A stretch of DNA of 64,000 nucleotides from Campanula takesimana (lineage: Eukaryota; Streptophyta; Magnoliopsida; Asterales; Campanulaceae). Shown in pieces: positions 10,850 through 23,562 of the stretch (position 1 is the stretch's first letter; each line of letters starts with the position of its first letter). The stretch spans positions 310,001 to 374,000 of the forward strand of contig JAOWBW010000869.1 of the NCBI GenBank assembly GCA_026119855.1, written 5' to 3'. The position numbers were made by a program, and so were the translations under genes. The notes below the pieces were generated by a model that was given only the letters and a program-made list of their open reading frames with translations, was not told the origin of the DNA and made no database searches.

Positions 10850-13800
10850 ATGGGTTGTGTATTTGGTCGAGAGGTTTCGTCGGGTGTAGTTAGTGAGGGT
10901 AAGGAGGAAAGTCAGAGGAAGAGTAGTAAGAATGATGGTGTAAATGTTGGGTCGGATTTGAATTTAAATGAGGAGGTGGTAGAGGTTGCTGAAGCTAGTA
11001 CAGTTGATGGTGATAACGTTGGTAGTGAAATTGAGGTGGCTGACAAGGTTGATGGTGGTGGAAAGCAAGGAAGAAGATCGTCTAAGCCTGATCCGAGGTT
11101 AAGTAATCCATCTAAGCATAGGCACGGGGAACAGGTTGCTGCTGGGTGGCCGCCTTGGCTATCGGCTGTTGTTGGGGAAGCAATTGATGGATGGCTTCCT
11201 CGACGGGCTGACAGTTTTGAGAAAATTGAAAAGGTTGGTTTCTGATTCTCTACTTTGTACTTAAATGTTACGTAATTGTTTGCGTCTTTTTGATTAGGCA
11301 CTGCTACCTAGCTTAGTACTCTCTATATCCCAAAAGAAGAGTAACACTCGACTAAACACATAAATTACGAAAATGGATTTGAAATCTATCAGTTATCTAA
11401 ATTTCATTTCGAAACATTTTACATCAAAGGTGCCATTATTTGAGTTCAGAGTATTTGAGAAAATGAAGGTTAATTTTTTCATTTTCTTGTCAAAAAGTTT
11501 ACAAAAGGGAAATGTTACTTTTCAATGGGACGCCCCCAAAATGAATACACACCTGTTCTATGGGGACGGAGGTAATAATAAAGTATTTAGGTGGAACTCG
11601 GAAGCCCTATGATCGCGTTGATAATGCTGTTAGCTGGAAATTTAATCATCCTCTTAAGCTCCCTATAATATACTCCCTCTGTCCCGTAATGATATTCTCA
11701 TTTGCCATTTTTCATTGTCCCAAATAGTTCTTCTCATTTCAACAATCTAGGCTTAAATGTGCATAAACACAACATGTTAGTGAAGCAAGTGTTCATATCA
11801 TTAAAAACTTTGAATAGTCAAATGTGAAGATCATTTTGGACGGAGAAAGTAGTAATTTCCTTGATGTTAGTAGGTGTTTTACGTTTGGTTTCTGTCTCCA
11901 TCTGTATCTTGTAGATTGGACAAGGAACATATAGCAATGTGTACAAGGCTAAAGACACAATAACGGGTAAAATTGTTGCAATGAAAAAGGTGCGGTTCGA
12001 TAATTTAGAACCGGAGAGTGTGAAATTTATGGCAAGAGAAATCATTATTTTGCGGAGGCTGGATCATCCGAATGTCATAAAATTAGAAGGTTTGGTTACT
12101 TCAAGAATGTCTTGTAGCTTGTACCTGGTGTTTGAGTATATGGAGCATGATTTGGCTGGCCTTGCTGCTAACCAAGAGATTAAGTTTACTGAAGAACAGG
12201 TTAGTGTCTCCTTTCAATATCTTTGAAACAAATGATGTCAATGGAATTTTGAGGTTTGTTTATTTGCGTAGCAATTACCTGAATTGTCCGCTTCTTAACA
12301 ACTATGCTCAATGCAGGTTAAATGTTACATGAATCAGTTATTATCGGGACTGGAGCATTGTCACAAACGAAATGTGCTCCATCGCGATATTAAAGGGTCA
12401 AATCTCCTTCTTGACAATGAAGGAGTACTTAAGATAGCAGATTTTGGGCTGGCTACTATTTTTGATCCCAAGCACAAGCATCCTATGACAAGTCGTGTGG
12501 TGACGCTCTGGTATCGACCTCCGGAGCTTCTCCTTGGTTCTACCGATTATGGTGCAAGTATAGATCTGTGGAGTGCAGGTTGCATTTTAGCTGAGTTATT
12601 GGCTGGGAAGCCTATAATGCCTGGTCGTACCGAGGTAACCGTCATATTTAAAATCCTTATTTCCAGTTTCAGCTGAAGCCTGTCCGACATTCTAATCTTG
12701 AAAGTATTATGCTGGTATCTTGTAGACCACACTTAGAATATGAACACTTGTCCAATCTCTTAGTAGACTCAAAAAATTTAATTTTGTATCTAGTAGATGC
12801 TATATACTGAAGACTGAAGTTTCTAAAACATTAGTCTCATGGATCTTATACATTAAAGTTTTACCAGCTTGTATCTTTGTCTCTTCCTCTTACTTCTATG
12901 ACTAAGTTCATCGCTGGCATCCTGCATCATGACGAATTTCTACATTTATACACGAAAAATGAGTCAGACCTTTACATTTGCACTTACTGAACTGAAAGAT
13001 CTTAGAAAAACTTCCTCCGTAGAAGTAAAACCTAAAGGCATAAGAATAATCTTGATCATTTAGGGAAATTGGTGCTGTACATTTATGCCCTGAAAGATCT
13101 TTATGCTAATATACTGAGGAGTGCACTTTGTCTTGTTCCTTTTCTCTTTTGGGCGTTTTGATTGTCAAATAGTGTGAGAAATCAATAATTCCTATGTTGC
13201 TAAAAGACTATCCAAGAATCATGATGAAATGCTTAAGTTAACAATTACAGGGTTCAAAAGACATCAAGCATTTGTTTTCATGATATTACTAAGCTATTTA
13301 TTAGCCCCAAGTAAGGGGTTGCTGTAGGGTAACTTATAAAGGCATTGTTAAGTCAGATACAATGTCAACACAAACATTAACGTCTTTTGTGGGGATGGCT
13401 CACCATGTAGGAAGGAGAATAAATATGCTGAACAAGTGATTATAGAATTGCTCTTTGAATTGTAGCCATGCACCCGAATTGATGTAAAAAGCATCAGGAA
13501 AAGAACGTTTTGAAGGCCAAAAATGAGTCCCCTCTATCCCAAAATGAATGTTTATAAAATTATCAATTTTGTTCCTGATCAAGAGCAAATTTGACATTCA
13601 TTTTGCGAGGGAGATAGTAGTACAGATTAGGATATATGAATTCAACTATATGACGGGAAGGAGTAGGGTTTCAGGATGTTTAAAGTCTGTATAATATGTA
13701 CCAGATGCTGTAGGGTAGTATGGATAATACTCATAAACATTAACTATGGCATGATGGCTTTGTTTGAGCAGTTTAGGCTGTCGAGGCAAGTAAGGTTTGT

Positions 13801-16800
13801 TAAGACAAATCTCATTATCCTAAAGATTGCAGGAATAAGGGGGAGAAGGGAAAAAATCCTGGCTTCACACTAAGGAAATCTTAGGCATCAGACATAAGGT
13901 TCTTGAGCATCACATGCGAGGGAATCAAGTCACACGGCTCAATAAGCAAAGCTATTTTCTCCTGGAAAAAGAACTTACAATTGGGTTTTGTGAAAATAAA
14001 TTACACCATAATCATAGGCTACTCTTATCCTGAATCCACAGGGGTTTGGATTCTTTACTAGAAACTAGGGCGATTGAAATATAAATCCTTTTAAGGATTT
14101 GGACTCAACTAACTATCTAAATAATTAAATAAAATCCAAAAGTTAAGACAGCTGTTTTTTTTTTTTTTTTTTTTTCCGGGGGGGGGGGGGGGGAGGGGTT
14201 TGCATCTGGATGGAAAGACAGGATTTTGAAAAATCAACATTTTATGAATCATCTTCTATGGGAGAGAATGGCTTCTTTAGTGTCTCTTTGGGTGTCGGTT
14301 AATGAAACTTTCTGAGGGTTATCTATTTCAGATTTGAAGCAGGACTAGGCAGCTATTGTGTAGCTTTTTGCTGCTTGTTTTGTTTTCCGTTTTTTCCCTT
14401 CTTGTTTTTTTGATGGATCCATGTCCATCTGCTTGAAAGTTCTTTGTTTTCTTAAATGAATCTACATAAAACTGTCATAATCTAATATTACCTACGATAA
14501 GTCTAGCCAGACTAATCATTAGGAGCCAGGAGGTGTCTCCTTGAACTCAGGCGGATGATTGGATTTCATAGGATCTTGAAATTGCTTTCCATGACCTCTC
14601 GATGGGCTGATTTTTGAAGACATTTATGAAGATATTAAGTCACATGGAACAAGTTCATGAAGAGTCTTGCACGAACAGTGCTGCAAGTATATGGATGTCT
14701 TTTTCTTTTTTTTTTTTTTGAACCAAGGATGTCTTTTTTTTTTTTTTTTTTTTTTTTTTGAGAACTACATTTTGTCGCCTTTTTATACTCTGTACTGAAA
14801 CATCCAAGAAATAATGCTGGTAATTTAAAAAGAGAAGTTATGAAAGTATAGATGCAATATTATACTTTTGGAGTAGAGGCAGCACTAGTTAAGCATCTTG
14901 GATCCCTGTGCATTCAATGTTCTGGCATTCAGTGAACTGATAAGGACCGTCTTTGTCAAGTAAAATACCAGAAGCACAAGAACTTATCAGATTTAAAGTC
15001 ATATCCACCCCTTGCTCTGAATCCCAAAGAAGTTTTTTTTTTTTTTTTTTTTGGCTTGTCTCTAGAAGTCAGGTGTTAGTACTCAAATGAAATTTATCTG
15101 TAAGGTTTAAATTACCTACAGATATATGAATGCTAGGTGTGACTACATTCTTTTGATTGTAGATACCAGATGATTCCAGGCAGCACACCTTCTCTTTTTG
15201 GTCAAAAACAATATTCTATACTTCTCCTTATCGTTATTTTTGTAATTTTTGAGTATGTCGTAAAGTTATTGATGTAGTTTCATATAGCCTCGAGTATTGA
15301 CGATGCTCTACTTTTTGATACTTATTTTTTTTTGTTTCTACATATTGTAACTTCATTGATCACCTTATTGTGCTTAAATTGAAGTAAATAATTTGCCTTA
15401 ACATTTCTTTTATTGAAAACATGTTACACGTGTGTCGCAGCAACTGTTTGAACACATTTCATTCAAGTAGACATGTATTAACAGGTTAGGACCTAGAAAA
15501 CTAGATTGAATCATACAATATGTTAGGTCTCATTAAGAGTAATGCTGTGGGCGCAGAAGAGCCCACAGAACAATATTTTGGCCACAAACACTGCTGGCTG
15601 TTATTAATTTGCTGTTTCATTAGTAACCAAATGTCAACATTGTTTGTGGCCAGAATGTTTGAGTTTCTTTTGTACCCCTAGCATTACTCGGTCTTTAATT
15701 TTGGATTCCACGTTGTATAACTTAATATGTCCCACAGAATTACTGATCTAGTGGTGTTTTGTAGAACGTGTCATTATTTCCATTAACAATATTTTATTTT
15801 TCTTTCCCATTTTAGTCCTGATAGGGTTCTGCATTTTAGATCTGGTTGATCTGTTTTATGAAAGTCATCAGAAATCAGTTTGATACTAATTTTTGTCTTT
15901 TCTGTCACAAAGGTAGAACAACTGCATAAAATATACAAGCTGTGTGGCTCACCTTCTGAGGATTATTGGAAAAGATCCAAGTTGCCTAATGCAACCTTGT
16001 TCAGACCCCGAGAGCCCTATAAGAGATGTATTTCGACAACGTTTAAACATTTCCCTCCATCATCATTGCCACTGATTGAAACTCTTCTTGCCATTGATCC
16101 AGCAGAGCGCAAGACTGCAACAGATGCATTGAGAAGTGAAGTAAGTTATCAAGCGTGCATGAGCATACAGCATACTGCTATGTTTCATCATAAAAGGCGT
16201 TTCCTATGTATTTACTTTACTTCACTTCACTTCCATTAAATGTCAAATTTCTTTTATTGTTGGTAGATAGGATAAGGACATTCTCTTTTTTGTTGATAAA
16301 AAAGTTAGTTGGTGTTTGCAGAGTAAATTTTCCTTTGAACGGTGTTAGGACCAAAATAATAGATTTCATTTTTCTGATCACTAGTAATTGCAGTTGAAAT
16401 AAAGATTGTCGCTAATGCTTGAAAGCGTAAAACTTTTACGTGATACCAACAACCAATTTTTAACGCATTGATTCAAGATTTCTTCATAAGACTGTGACCT
16501 CTTAATTTAGCTCACAGATTCTGTTTGTTGTATGCAGTTTTTTACCACGGAACCATATGCCTGTGATCCTTCTAGCCTCCCACATTATCCACCAAGCAAA
16601 GAGATTGATGCCAAGCGACGGGATGATGAAGCTCGAAGGTGAGGATGGCGCTTAACAATTTCATAATTCCCCGTTTATCATTAGTTTAATCTTTATTGTG
16701 TTCCTAATTTTCATCCAGAAACTTGTTTGAAGGCAAAACTACTACTTTGGTCACTAAAATAGACGTATTTTTCAAATGTGCTCACTATTGTTTTTCTTTT

Positions 16801-19800
16801 TGGAATGTTCTCACTCAAGTACATAGATTTTGCAATGTCCTCACTCAGTTAGTGGAGCTGTCATTTTTTTTTTAAATAATTAGGTTATGTGCTACTACAT
16901 GACCAACCCTTGTTAAATATTTAACGAGTCTGTCAATAGAATTAACCAAAACCTAACATAAGACTTTGAAAAGAAAATGAACAATATATTCATGTCTTCA
17001 ATCGTGTATCAGTACTCAGAATTCCTCCCCCATTAGTCGCCACCCACCCTTCTCCTCTCTTCCAGTCATCACTTCGGGTGCCCCTCCCCTCCCTCTTCTC
17101 CACCTTCCCCATTTTCCCCTTCCCTCTTCTTTTCTTTCCTCGACATACCATCTCTTATGTCTGCTCTTCCTCAAATAGAAAATCATCCAAACTGCATTCC
17201 TTTGCCTACCGAAATCGTGGACAACAGTCCCTTCCCCTTCTCGTCCTCCTTTCTTCCGGTTCGTCCCTCTAATTCCATAACTTTTAGGCTCTCCTCATCA
17301 TAAACCCAGGTTTCATCTTGACAGTAAGGGAAACCTCATTTACCATTGACAGTACTGGAGGAAAAATATAGCTAAGTGAAACCCAAATCTAAATTATTGA
17401 AGAATTGGATTTGGTTTTGTTTGAATGGAGGTGGTGGCGTGTGGTGTCATGTGTTGATGGTTAAAATTGAAATGGTGGGGAAGGTCAAAATTAAAGGGGT
17501 AAGGTAAGGGAGGTTCTGCTATTGTTCAAAGGTTGAAGATGGGTAAACTAATCATTCTCATCTTGAAGTCTTTCCTTAGGTTTTGGTTAATTCTATTGAC
17601 AAATGCGTTAAATGTAGAGCTGATGTTAATCACATGATGACACGTGATCTAATTCTTTTGAAAAACTAACGGTTCTACTAACAGAGTGAGGACATTGCAA
17701 AAATTATGTACTTGAGTGAGAACATTCCAAAAAGAAAAACAATAGTGAGCACATTTGGAAAACATGTATAGTTTAGTGATGAAAGTAGTAGTTTTGCCTC
17801 GTTTGGATATCTGAGGATTAGTGGTATTATATTCCAGTGGGGCAACAAAGTCCTCATATACCATTTTGGTGCCTCCACAAAAGGATTCAGTTTTACCAGA
17901 ACAAGTATTAAATTCAACAATCATCTAAAGACCATACTTGACTTGAAATAGCCTAAAAGATGTAAAAGGAGCCTTAACCTAAAACACCCACACTACCTTC
18001 TCGTTTCTCTTAAACATTACGAACAATTTTCACCCTCTTCACTAAAAATCATGATTTCGCCACTGATTGAGCAGTCATGGATACTTGAACCCTGGACACC
18101 TCTCTGGCTACAGAGTAGCATTCGTGGCTCAGGTTCTCATTCGTTGAAGGAAGTAGGTAGGAACATAATCGTTTTCCTTTGTTTTTATCTACAAAGTTGA
18201 TTTTGCAGCCCATTTTCATGTCTCACCTCTTCAGTGACGAGTCCTTATGATGATTTATGTTAGCCGACCCTAAATCATTTTAGGAGGGCCTATCACCCTT
18301 TTAAACCACCATATTATAGTGAAGCTCCTCTTTTAACCAACCACTCTACTATAAATACGCATGTGTTTTTACCTAACACCCGAACGACATCCAAAAAACT
18401 TCCGTTAATAAAACTTAAAGAAACCTAACTTTCATTAATAAAACTTAACAAAACTGGCTTTTGTTAGTATAACTTAATGAAGCTATCAATCATTCACAAT
18501 TAATATCATGCTTGTTTCACTACTCAAGCAATGCATGGTAAGAACAAATTAGTGATGAAGTCCAAATGGGTGCATTTTGATTGCAACCGAAATAACTCGC
18601 CACTCCTGAGTTCATCCTCTTAAAATTGAACGACCCAGTGCTCGATTCCGTCTCTCTTTCTTTAAATTTGAACGGTGCCACGGTCAATTGAAGGTTCTAA
18701 CCTAGGGTTTCCATAGGGTAAAGTCGGTCCTTTTTTATTAGGTTTTTAGGGTTTCAATTTGGGATATAAAGGTGTAAATAGGGTAGAAGAAAGAGTAATT
18801 ATCCTGGTCAACATCCATGAGTGCGAAAGACGGAAGTAACATTAATTTCGTTTCCACGTCAAAATCGTGTTAAGTTTCGTTAAGTTTTATTAATGAAATT
18901 TGGATTTTTTGGATATCATTTGGGGTTAAGGTTAACGTGATGCATAGTTATAGTAGAGTGGTTAAAAATGCTAAAAAAAATTAAAAAAATACAGGAATGG
19001 TTAAAAGCGGAGCTTCACTGTAGTAGGGTGGGTTAAAAGGGTGGTAGGCCTTTTGGGTGTAATGGGTTGTTGTATTCAGTATTTCATTTAATGATTTATC
19101 ATGGAACAAAGTTCCTTTATTCGACATTTATAGTTAACAGAGACTCTCAAGTTACTTCTTAACTTCATCGTCTCTTATTCACATAAACGATATCTTTTCA
19201 TTGCCTTCTTGAAACAAGTCCATGCTTGTATAATCTCTTCAAAAACAGCATAAAAGAGACCTGTAAATGAGTTTGTCCATCCTTCCTAGTGCATATTTGG
19301 TTTCATGTGAATGTTAAATATCTTTTTGTAATTTTTAGTCTGCCCTCATGAAGTGATAAACTTCCTTCATCTTTTTATGCTGTTCTGGATGTCTGTTGGT
19401 ATCGGAGGCTTGTGCATCTAGAAGAAGCTGTTTGGTACTTGTCTACTGGACAATTTTTATTGGTGTTTGACTTTTACATTCTTTCTTTTCCATCTCCTAG
19501 TCTATCCTTCCGCTGTATATTATCTTCTCTGTGAACCAATTTATTTTTGCAACATAAAAACAGTTCTGTATCCCCTGCTTCCCCAAACAACTGGATGCAT
19601 TATGTCTATATTGTGCATGTACTTGTGGTGTTTTGTGTGTACTAAAGCCAAGATTTTGGCCTATTCAGGCAAAGAGCTGCTGGTAAAGCCCAAGGGGAAG
19701 GTGCTAAGAGACCACGACGTGACCGGAGGGCAATTCCTGCTCCAGAAGCGAATGCTGAAATCCAATCTAATCTTGATGTACGCCTTTTTACATTTGCTGT

Positions 19801-22269
19801 TCATCTTTTAGCTTCATCTTTCTTCTGATTTACTACGATCAAGTTTACAGTTGCTTCAATGCTTTACTTTGCATGTTTTGAGGATATAACTCTGTGTATA
19901 AAGATGTGATGCTTTGGCATTTCACAGCTTTTACACTGTAGTATTTCCAGTTTTAAGAGAAATCCATGTTTTAGAAACTTCTTTCCTGGCGCGACTTTTT
20001 GTGATTGGTTTGTTATGAAGGTTAAGAAATAGAGGATGGTCGGGATCTATCCTGTCTTACTGAGAACATTGTCACTTATAGTTCAACTTTCTGTTCGTCT
20101 GGTACCTCATTAACAGAGAATCTCTACTTCCATGTGCGCAGTCTTTTGGAACGACCACTCTAAAATATGGTACAGTTTTGTTTGTGAAACTAGATTTCAC
20201 AACTTACATTATATTCTTAGTTTCTCCTATAGTAGTAACGTAAGTAATCCTGGAAAGTAGATTTCACAATCTATATTACTCCGTGTATGAACTATACAAA
20301 GCCCCTATAATCTATTGTCCATATGACGATTCATGTTAGCCGACCCCAAATCATTTTGGGACTAAGGCTTTGTTGTTGTTGTTAAAGCATGACAATAAGT
20401 ATACACTTGTATCAAATCTAGAGATTATGCCCCTAGCCATCTTGGGCCCTGGGCGATCGTCCCTCCTGCCCTCCCTTGGGCCGGCCCTGACCTTAATTTG
20501 ACATCCATATTGCTGTTTGTGCACGCTGCACACAGTAAATTGATTGAGCTTCAAAATTCCCTGTAAATTAATTATTATTTTTAGTTCTGTAAAGTAGAAG
20601 ATTATGTAGATAATAAAAGAGATCCACAGGAGACAAGAGAATTCCATTGAAAGGCGTACAAATATAAAAGCAAAAAAGCCATAACCCAAAAGAGAAAAGG
20701 AATCCAATGTTACAAAACATAAATGGTAACTCCTAGACAGGACCATAAATAAAGTAATAAATAAATAACATTCTAATATGTAAAATTTCCAGGTACTCTT
20801 GCCAGTGACCAAACACCAAGCATTCCATCAATTCACATAGAGCAAATTTACTGTTAATCAGGGTCGATCAATTGAGAGAGTGGCTAGGTGAGCTAGATGG
20901 TGGAAGATAGCTTTTTTTGTTTTTTCCCCCCCCCTCCATGGAGTAAGGAGTACCCTGTTCAAGTATGTCTTTTGGGTGTTTCCCTTTACCTCCCTGCTTA
21001 GGGTATCGGTGATTGAGAAGATTAGGAGGGGTTTTCTGTGGGAAGCATATGGATTTGCTCATGGGGACAAACAAAGTTTCTTTAAGTCCAGACGCAGATA
21101 GAGATTTGAAAGTTTAAAGAAGAGTGAGAACATTCTTAAATTCTAAAGAACCCTCATATAAGGAAAACATGTCATATCATTCCTGAATTGCAAATGGAGA
21201 ACACCACCACAAATGGTAAGCAAACCAGCCTCTCGTGGTCTAGAATCATCCTACCAAGGACATTAGTCCGAAAGTAAATATAAGGTGAACAGGGACACCC
21301 TTGTCGGCTTGTCATAAGCCCCTATTACCAACTACCAAGGAATTCTTGGGTTGACCATTAATGATAACTGACAAGCCGGGTACCAAAAGGCAACACTGAA
21401 TCCACTCGCTGCATTTATTACCCAAATCCTTTCCTCTTAATTAGGAAGTTTTAGAATTGCAAAGTAACTGGATTGTTAGGCCTTCTTGAAGTCCAGCTCT
21501 AAAGGTCCTTCAGAGAGGCCGTTGTGCAACAATGTTCAAATCTTGTAGTTGGGAATTTAGTAAGTTAGTTTTGTGCTTTATCTCCTTTTGGTGCTTTTGA
21601 TTTCCTGTGTTGAAGTGTCTGGATGTGAATACGAGTCCAGATGATTGGTCGTTGTCCCTCTGCCTTAATCCCATTCCTACATCAACTAGTGATTTATTTT
21701 CCAATTTTCCAAGTCTTTACTTTGCATTACATCAACTAGGTTACTTCTTTCCTACGCAGTAAGTTCCCTTGTAAAGATTTGATTGAGCTTCCTGGTTGTT
21801 GCTTTACAAGATTCACATGCTTATTAGATATGATGCTCTACTTTCACTAAAAGAATGTTTACGGGCAAACTTGCTCAAATTTCACACACACACATATACA
21901 TGCGTACATATGTGTATATATTAATCTATCTTTTTGTATCATAAACAGAGACGGCGTCTAGTGACTCATGCAAATGCAAAGAGCAAGAGCGAAAAATTCC
22001 CTCCTCCTCACCAGGACGGAGGTCTTGGGGTTCCATTGGGTGCTTCACATCATATAGACCCAAAGGTTGTTCCTCCAGATGTGCCATATAGTTCCACCTC
22101 CTTCTCATATTCAAAGGAACCCATACAAAATTGGTCAGGTCCATTGGTAGACCCCACCACGACTGGTGGTACTGCAAGGCGAAAGAAGAGCACTTCAACT
22201 GCAAAAGAAACAACTAAACATTTTGCTGACAAAAACGACACTAGTCATACTATTCGGATCAGAGGCTAA
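10850..22269 (+). CDS. CDK-like Ser/Thr protein kinase (At1g54610-type), 7 exons, 581 aa
   Basis: Exons 10850-11233, 11915-12199, 12317-12634, 15913-16140, 16538-16638, 19669-19777 and 21949-22269 join in phase with GT-AG introns. The N-terminus MGCVFG fits N-myristoylation at Gly2 and palmitoylation at Cys3, so membrane association is likely. A Ser/acidic-rich leader precedes the kinase domain (from about residue 125). It has the glycine loop IGQGTYSNVY (129-138), Lys152, the catalytic loop HRDIKGSN (245-252), DFG (265-267) and an activation loop ending in TLWYRPPE. The C-terminal third is basic and low-complexity (GEGAKRPRRDRRA, then HANAKSKSEKFPPPHQDGG), as in this plant-specific CDK/CRK-like group. 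Biological substrates are unknown. Introns 3 and 5 are about 3 kb and hold transposons. All catalytic residues are present, so it is probably functional. Confidence 0.93.
11319..11572. mobile_element. Degenerate Stowaway-like MITE in kinase intron 1
   Basis: Left end ctctctatatcccaaaagaag and right end ctatggggacggagg, next to TA on both sides. The ends are weakly conserved. Confidence 0.55.
11673..11849. mobile_element. Stowaway-type MITE (family A) in kinase intron 1
   Basis: Ends ctccctctgtcccgtaatga and tcattttggacggagaaag with TA on both sides. It lies 65 bp upstream of the exon 2 start. Confidence 0.85.
12635..15912. other. Kinase intron 3 (3.3 kb)
   Basis: Large intron with no coding pattern. 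It contains a small MITE-like inverted repeat at about 13526-13618 (cccaaaatgaatg / cattcattttgcgagggag), a poly-T/poly-G block at 14154-14195, several poly-T runs (14701-14759, 15032-15052), and a MITE-like element at 15538-15688. Confidence 0.7.
15538..15688. mobile_element. Probable MITE of the GCTAGGGGCACAAAA family (M2)
   Basis: Left end gagtaatgctgtgggcgca and right end tacccctagcattactc are inverted. The right end matches the ends of the element at 27524 and of the copies near 23340 and 26770. The flanks give no clean duplication. Confidence 0.55.
16732..17798. mobile_element. Mutator-like element with about 230-bp inverted ends, kinase intron 5
   Basis: Left arm 16732-about 16970 (ggcaaaactactactttgg, then ttctcactcaagtacata) pairs with right arm about 17573-17798 (tgtacttgagtgagaa, ending gtagttttgcc). 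The flanks ttgtttgaa (16723-16731) and tcgtttgga (17799-17807) match at 7 of 9 positions. The roughly 600-bp centre is C/T-rich and has no transposase, so it is non-autonomous. Long arms and 9-bp flanks point to Mutator. Confidence 0.8.
18243..19075 (+). mobile_element. RTE-type tail split by a later insertion
   Basis: The tail reads tgatttatgttagccgaccc then taaatcatttt up to 18286. It resumes at 19051 as ttttgggtgtaatgggttgttg. Together these give the same order as the intact tail at 20318-20384. The interruption is the element at 18287-19050. Confidence 0.65.
18287..19050. mobile_element. Mutator-like element nested in an RTE tail
   Basis: Left arm ggcctatcacccttttaaac pairs with right arm ggttaaaagggtggtaggcc. 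Inverted similarity continues for about 140 bp (gtgaagctcctcttttaacc and its partner). The flanks ttttaggag (18278-18286) and ttttgggtg (19051-19059) match at 7 of 9. No transposase was seen. Confidence 0.78.
20318..20384 (+). mobile_element. RTE-type LINE/SINE 3' tail fragment (kinase intron 6)
   Basis: gacgattcatgttagccgac, then caaatcattttgggactaag and gctttgttgttgttgtt. This is the best preserved of the three tails in the window. Confidence 0.65.
20385..21948. other. Kinase intron 6, remaining sequence
   Basis: No gene is supported. The long minus-strand frame at 20351-20812 has no domain features. A GC-rich gggccggccctga motif at 20479-20491 resembles a transposon end, but no partner end was found. 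(CA)n/(TA)n microsatellite at 21886-21922. Confidence 0.5.
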
Positions 22270-22905
22270 CCAAGGGACGGACAGCCAAGGTTTGTTGCTT
22301 ACGGCTATATTACAATACGCCCATAGTCTTAGATTTATCATTCTTTTTTAACCAAATGCCTTTTTTTTTTGCCCTACAACTTGTATGCATTGGAATTACA
22401 ATCTATTTTTCAGATCAAACGAATATATTCATATGACTTGGTTTTCTTCCCCTTCTCTTTGTATTGGGTTATCTTGCATTTCTGAGTCCTACCAATTGAA
22501 ATAGTGAAAATATTCAATAAACGTTCCTTTTTTTTTTTTTTTTTTTTTTAGGGGCCTTGGGGGTACAATTTCTTGTTATCTACTGTATAGGGTTATTGGC
22601 TTGGAACCCTCTTCTCAATTTATTTATTTATCATTTATTCTGTAATTCGAGTTCTTTTTTGTAGAATTTTCATAACAATAATTCTCATTGTTGAAATGGT
22701 TATTATTATGTGACGTTATACGCATGAAGAAGAAGCCTTTGAACGAAGCCGCGTGACAAAATAACCATTCCAACAATGAAAATTTTAAATATCACGTTAC
22801 ATAACGAGAACCACTGCTTTAAAATTCATTTTTTCTTTTTAAATGTAAAAAAGAAAACACCGCTTTTTATAAAATTGTGCCAAATTAAATATAATTAGCC
22901 ATATA
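22270..22905. other. 3' flank of the kinase gene
   Basis: Probable 3'UTR and downstream sequence, with poly-T at 22528-22550. A weak inverted similarity (ataattctcattgttgaaatggttatt / aataaccattccaacaatgaaaatt, about 22679-22790) could be a small foldback element. Confidence 0.45.
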
Positions 22906-23077
22906 CTCCCTCCGTCCCAAAATGATTTTCTCATTTGCCATTTCTCATTGTCCCAAAAAGTTCTTCACATTTCTATATTTTAGGTTTAAACAAGCATGGC
23001 TAGTTAGTTAAACAATTGTTCATATCCTTAAAAAGCTTGAATAGTCAAACGCGAAGATTATTTTGGGACCGAGGGAG
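22906..23077. mobile_element. Stowaway-type MITE (family A) with tandemly repeated 3' end
   Basis: TA-flanked, ends CTCCCTCCGTCCCAAAATGA and ttattttgggaccgagggag. The last 66 bp and 39 bp of flank are repeated directly downstream (see the repeat at 23012-23221). Confidence 0.88.
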
Positions 23078-23221
23078 TATGAAATTGGGATTGATGGATG
23101 AATGAACACCCGTGATACAATTGTTCATATCCTTAAAAAGTTTGAATAGTCAAACGCGAAGATTATTTTGGGACGGAGGGAGTATGAAATTGGGATTGAT
23201 GGATGAATGAACACCCGTGAT
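23012..23221 (+). repeat. Two tandem 105-bp copies of MITE 3' end plus flank
   Basis: 23012-23116 and 23117-23221 are head-to-tail copies, each from acaattgttcatatcc to gaacacccgtgat. They differ at only two positions by eye (agcttg/agtttg and gaccgag/gacggag). The near-identity suggests a recent duplication. Confidence 0.92.
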
Positions 23222-23334
23222 GCTGTAAAACTTTGAAGCCGTGATGCTCACGTGTGTTTTGGAAAGTTAACAATCAAGTGCATATGATACGTGTGCTGCT
23301 TTGCTGATTTTTTTTCTTAATCACTTTAACCAAT

Positions 23335-23505
23335 AGTAGGGAAACAAAAAAGTCACAAAAACGTGCTAACAAAATCCTAGGTGTAACGATGTTTTTAGTG
23401 TTTTTAATTAGAGTGTGGTGGGTCCATTATCGATGCAACCAATAAAATATCACCGCCTTATTTTGTGAGGATAATTTTGTGGCTTACCTTTCCTTTTTCT
23501 TTATT
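23335..23505. mobile_element. Diverged M2 MITE
   Basis: Shares acaaaaaagtcacaaaa, gagtgtggtgggtcc and gatgcaaccaataaaatatc with the better preserved element at 27524-27705. The outer ends have decayed. Confidence 0.6.
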
Positions 23506-23562
23506 AGGTATGTTCTAAAGTAGTAAGTGTTCATTTTTTAAAATGATAAATAATTTTTATTA

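Noticed and set aside
20430..20495. GC-rich gggccggccctga end as a complete transposon
   Set aside because: Only one end was seen; no inverted partner or target duplication found.
20351..20812. 153-codon minus-strand open frame in the kinase intron
   Set aside because: No domain, odd composition, overlaps an RTE tail and transposon-like end; it looks like chance.
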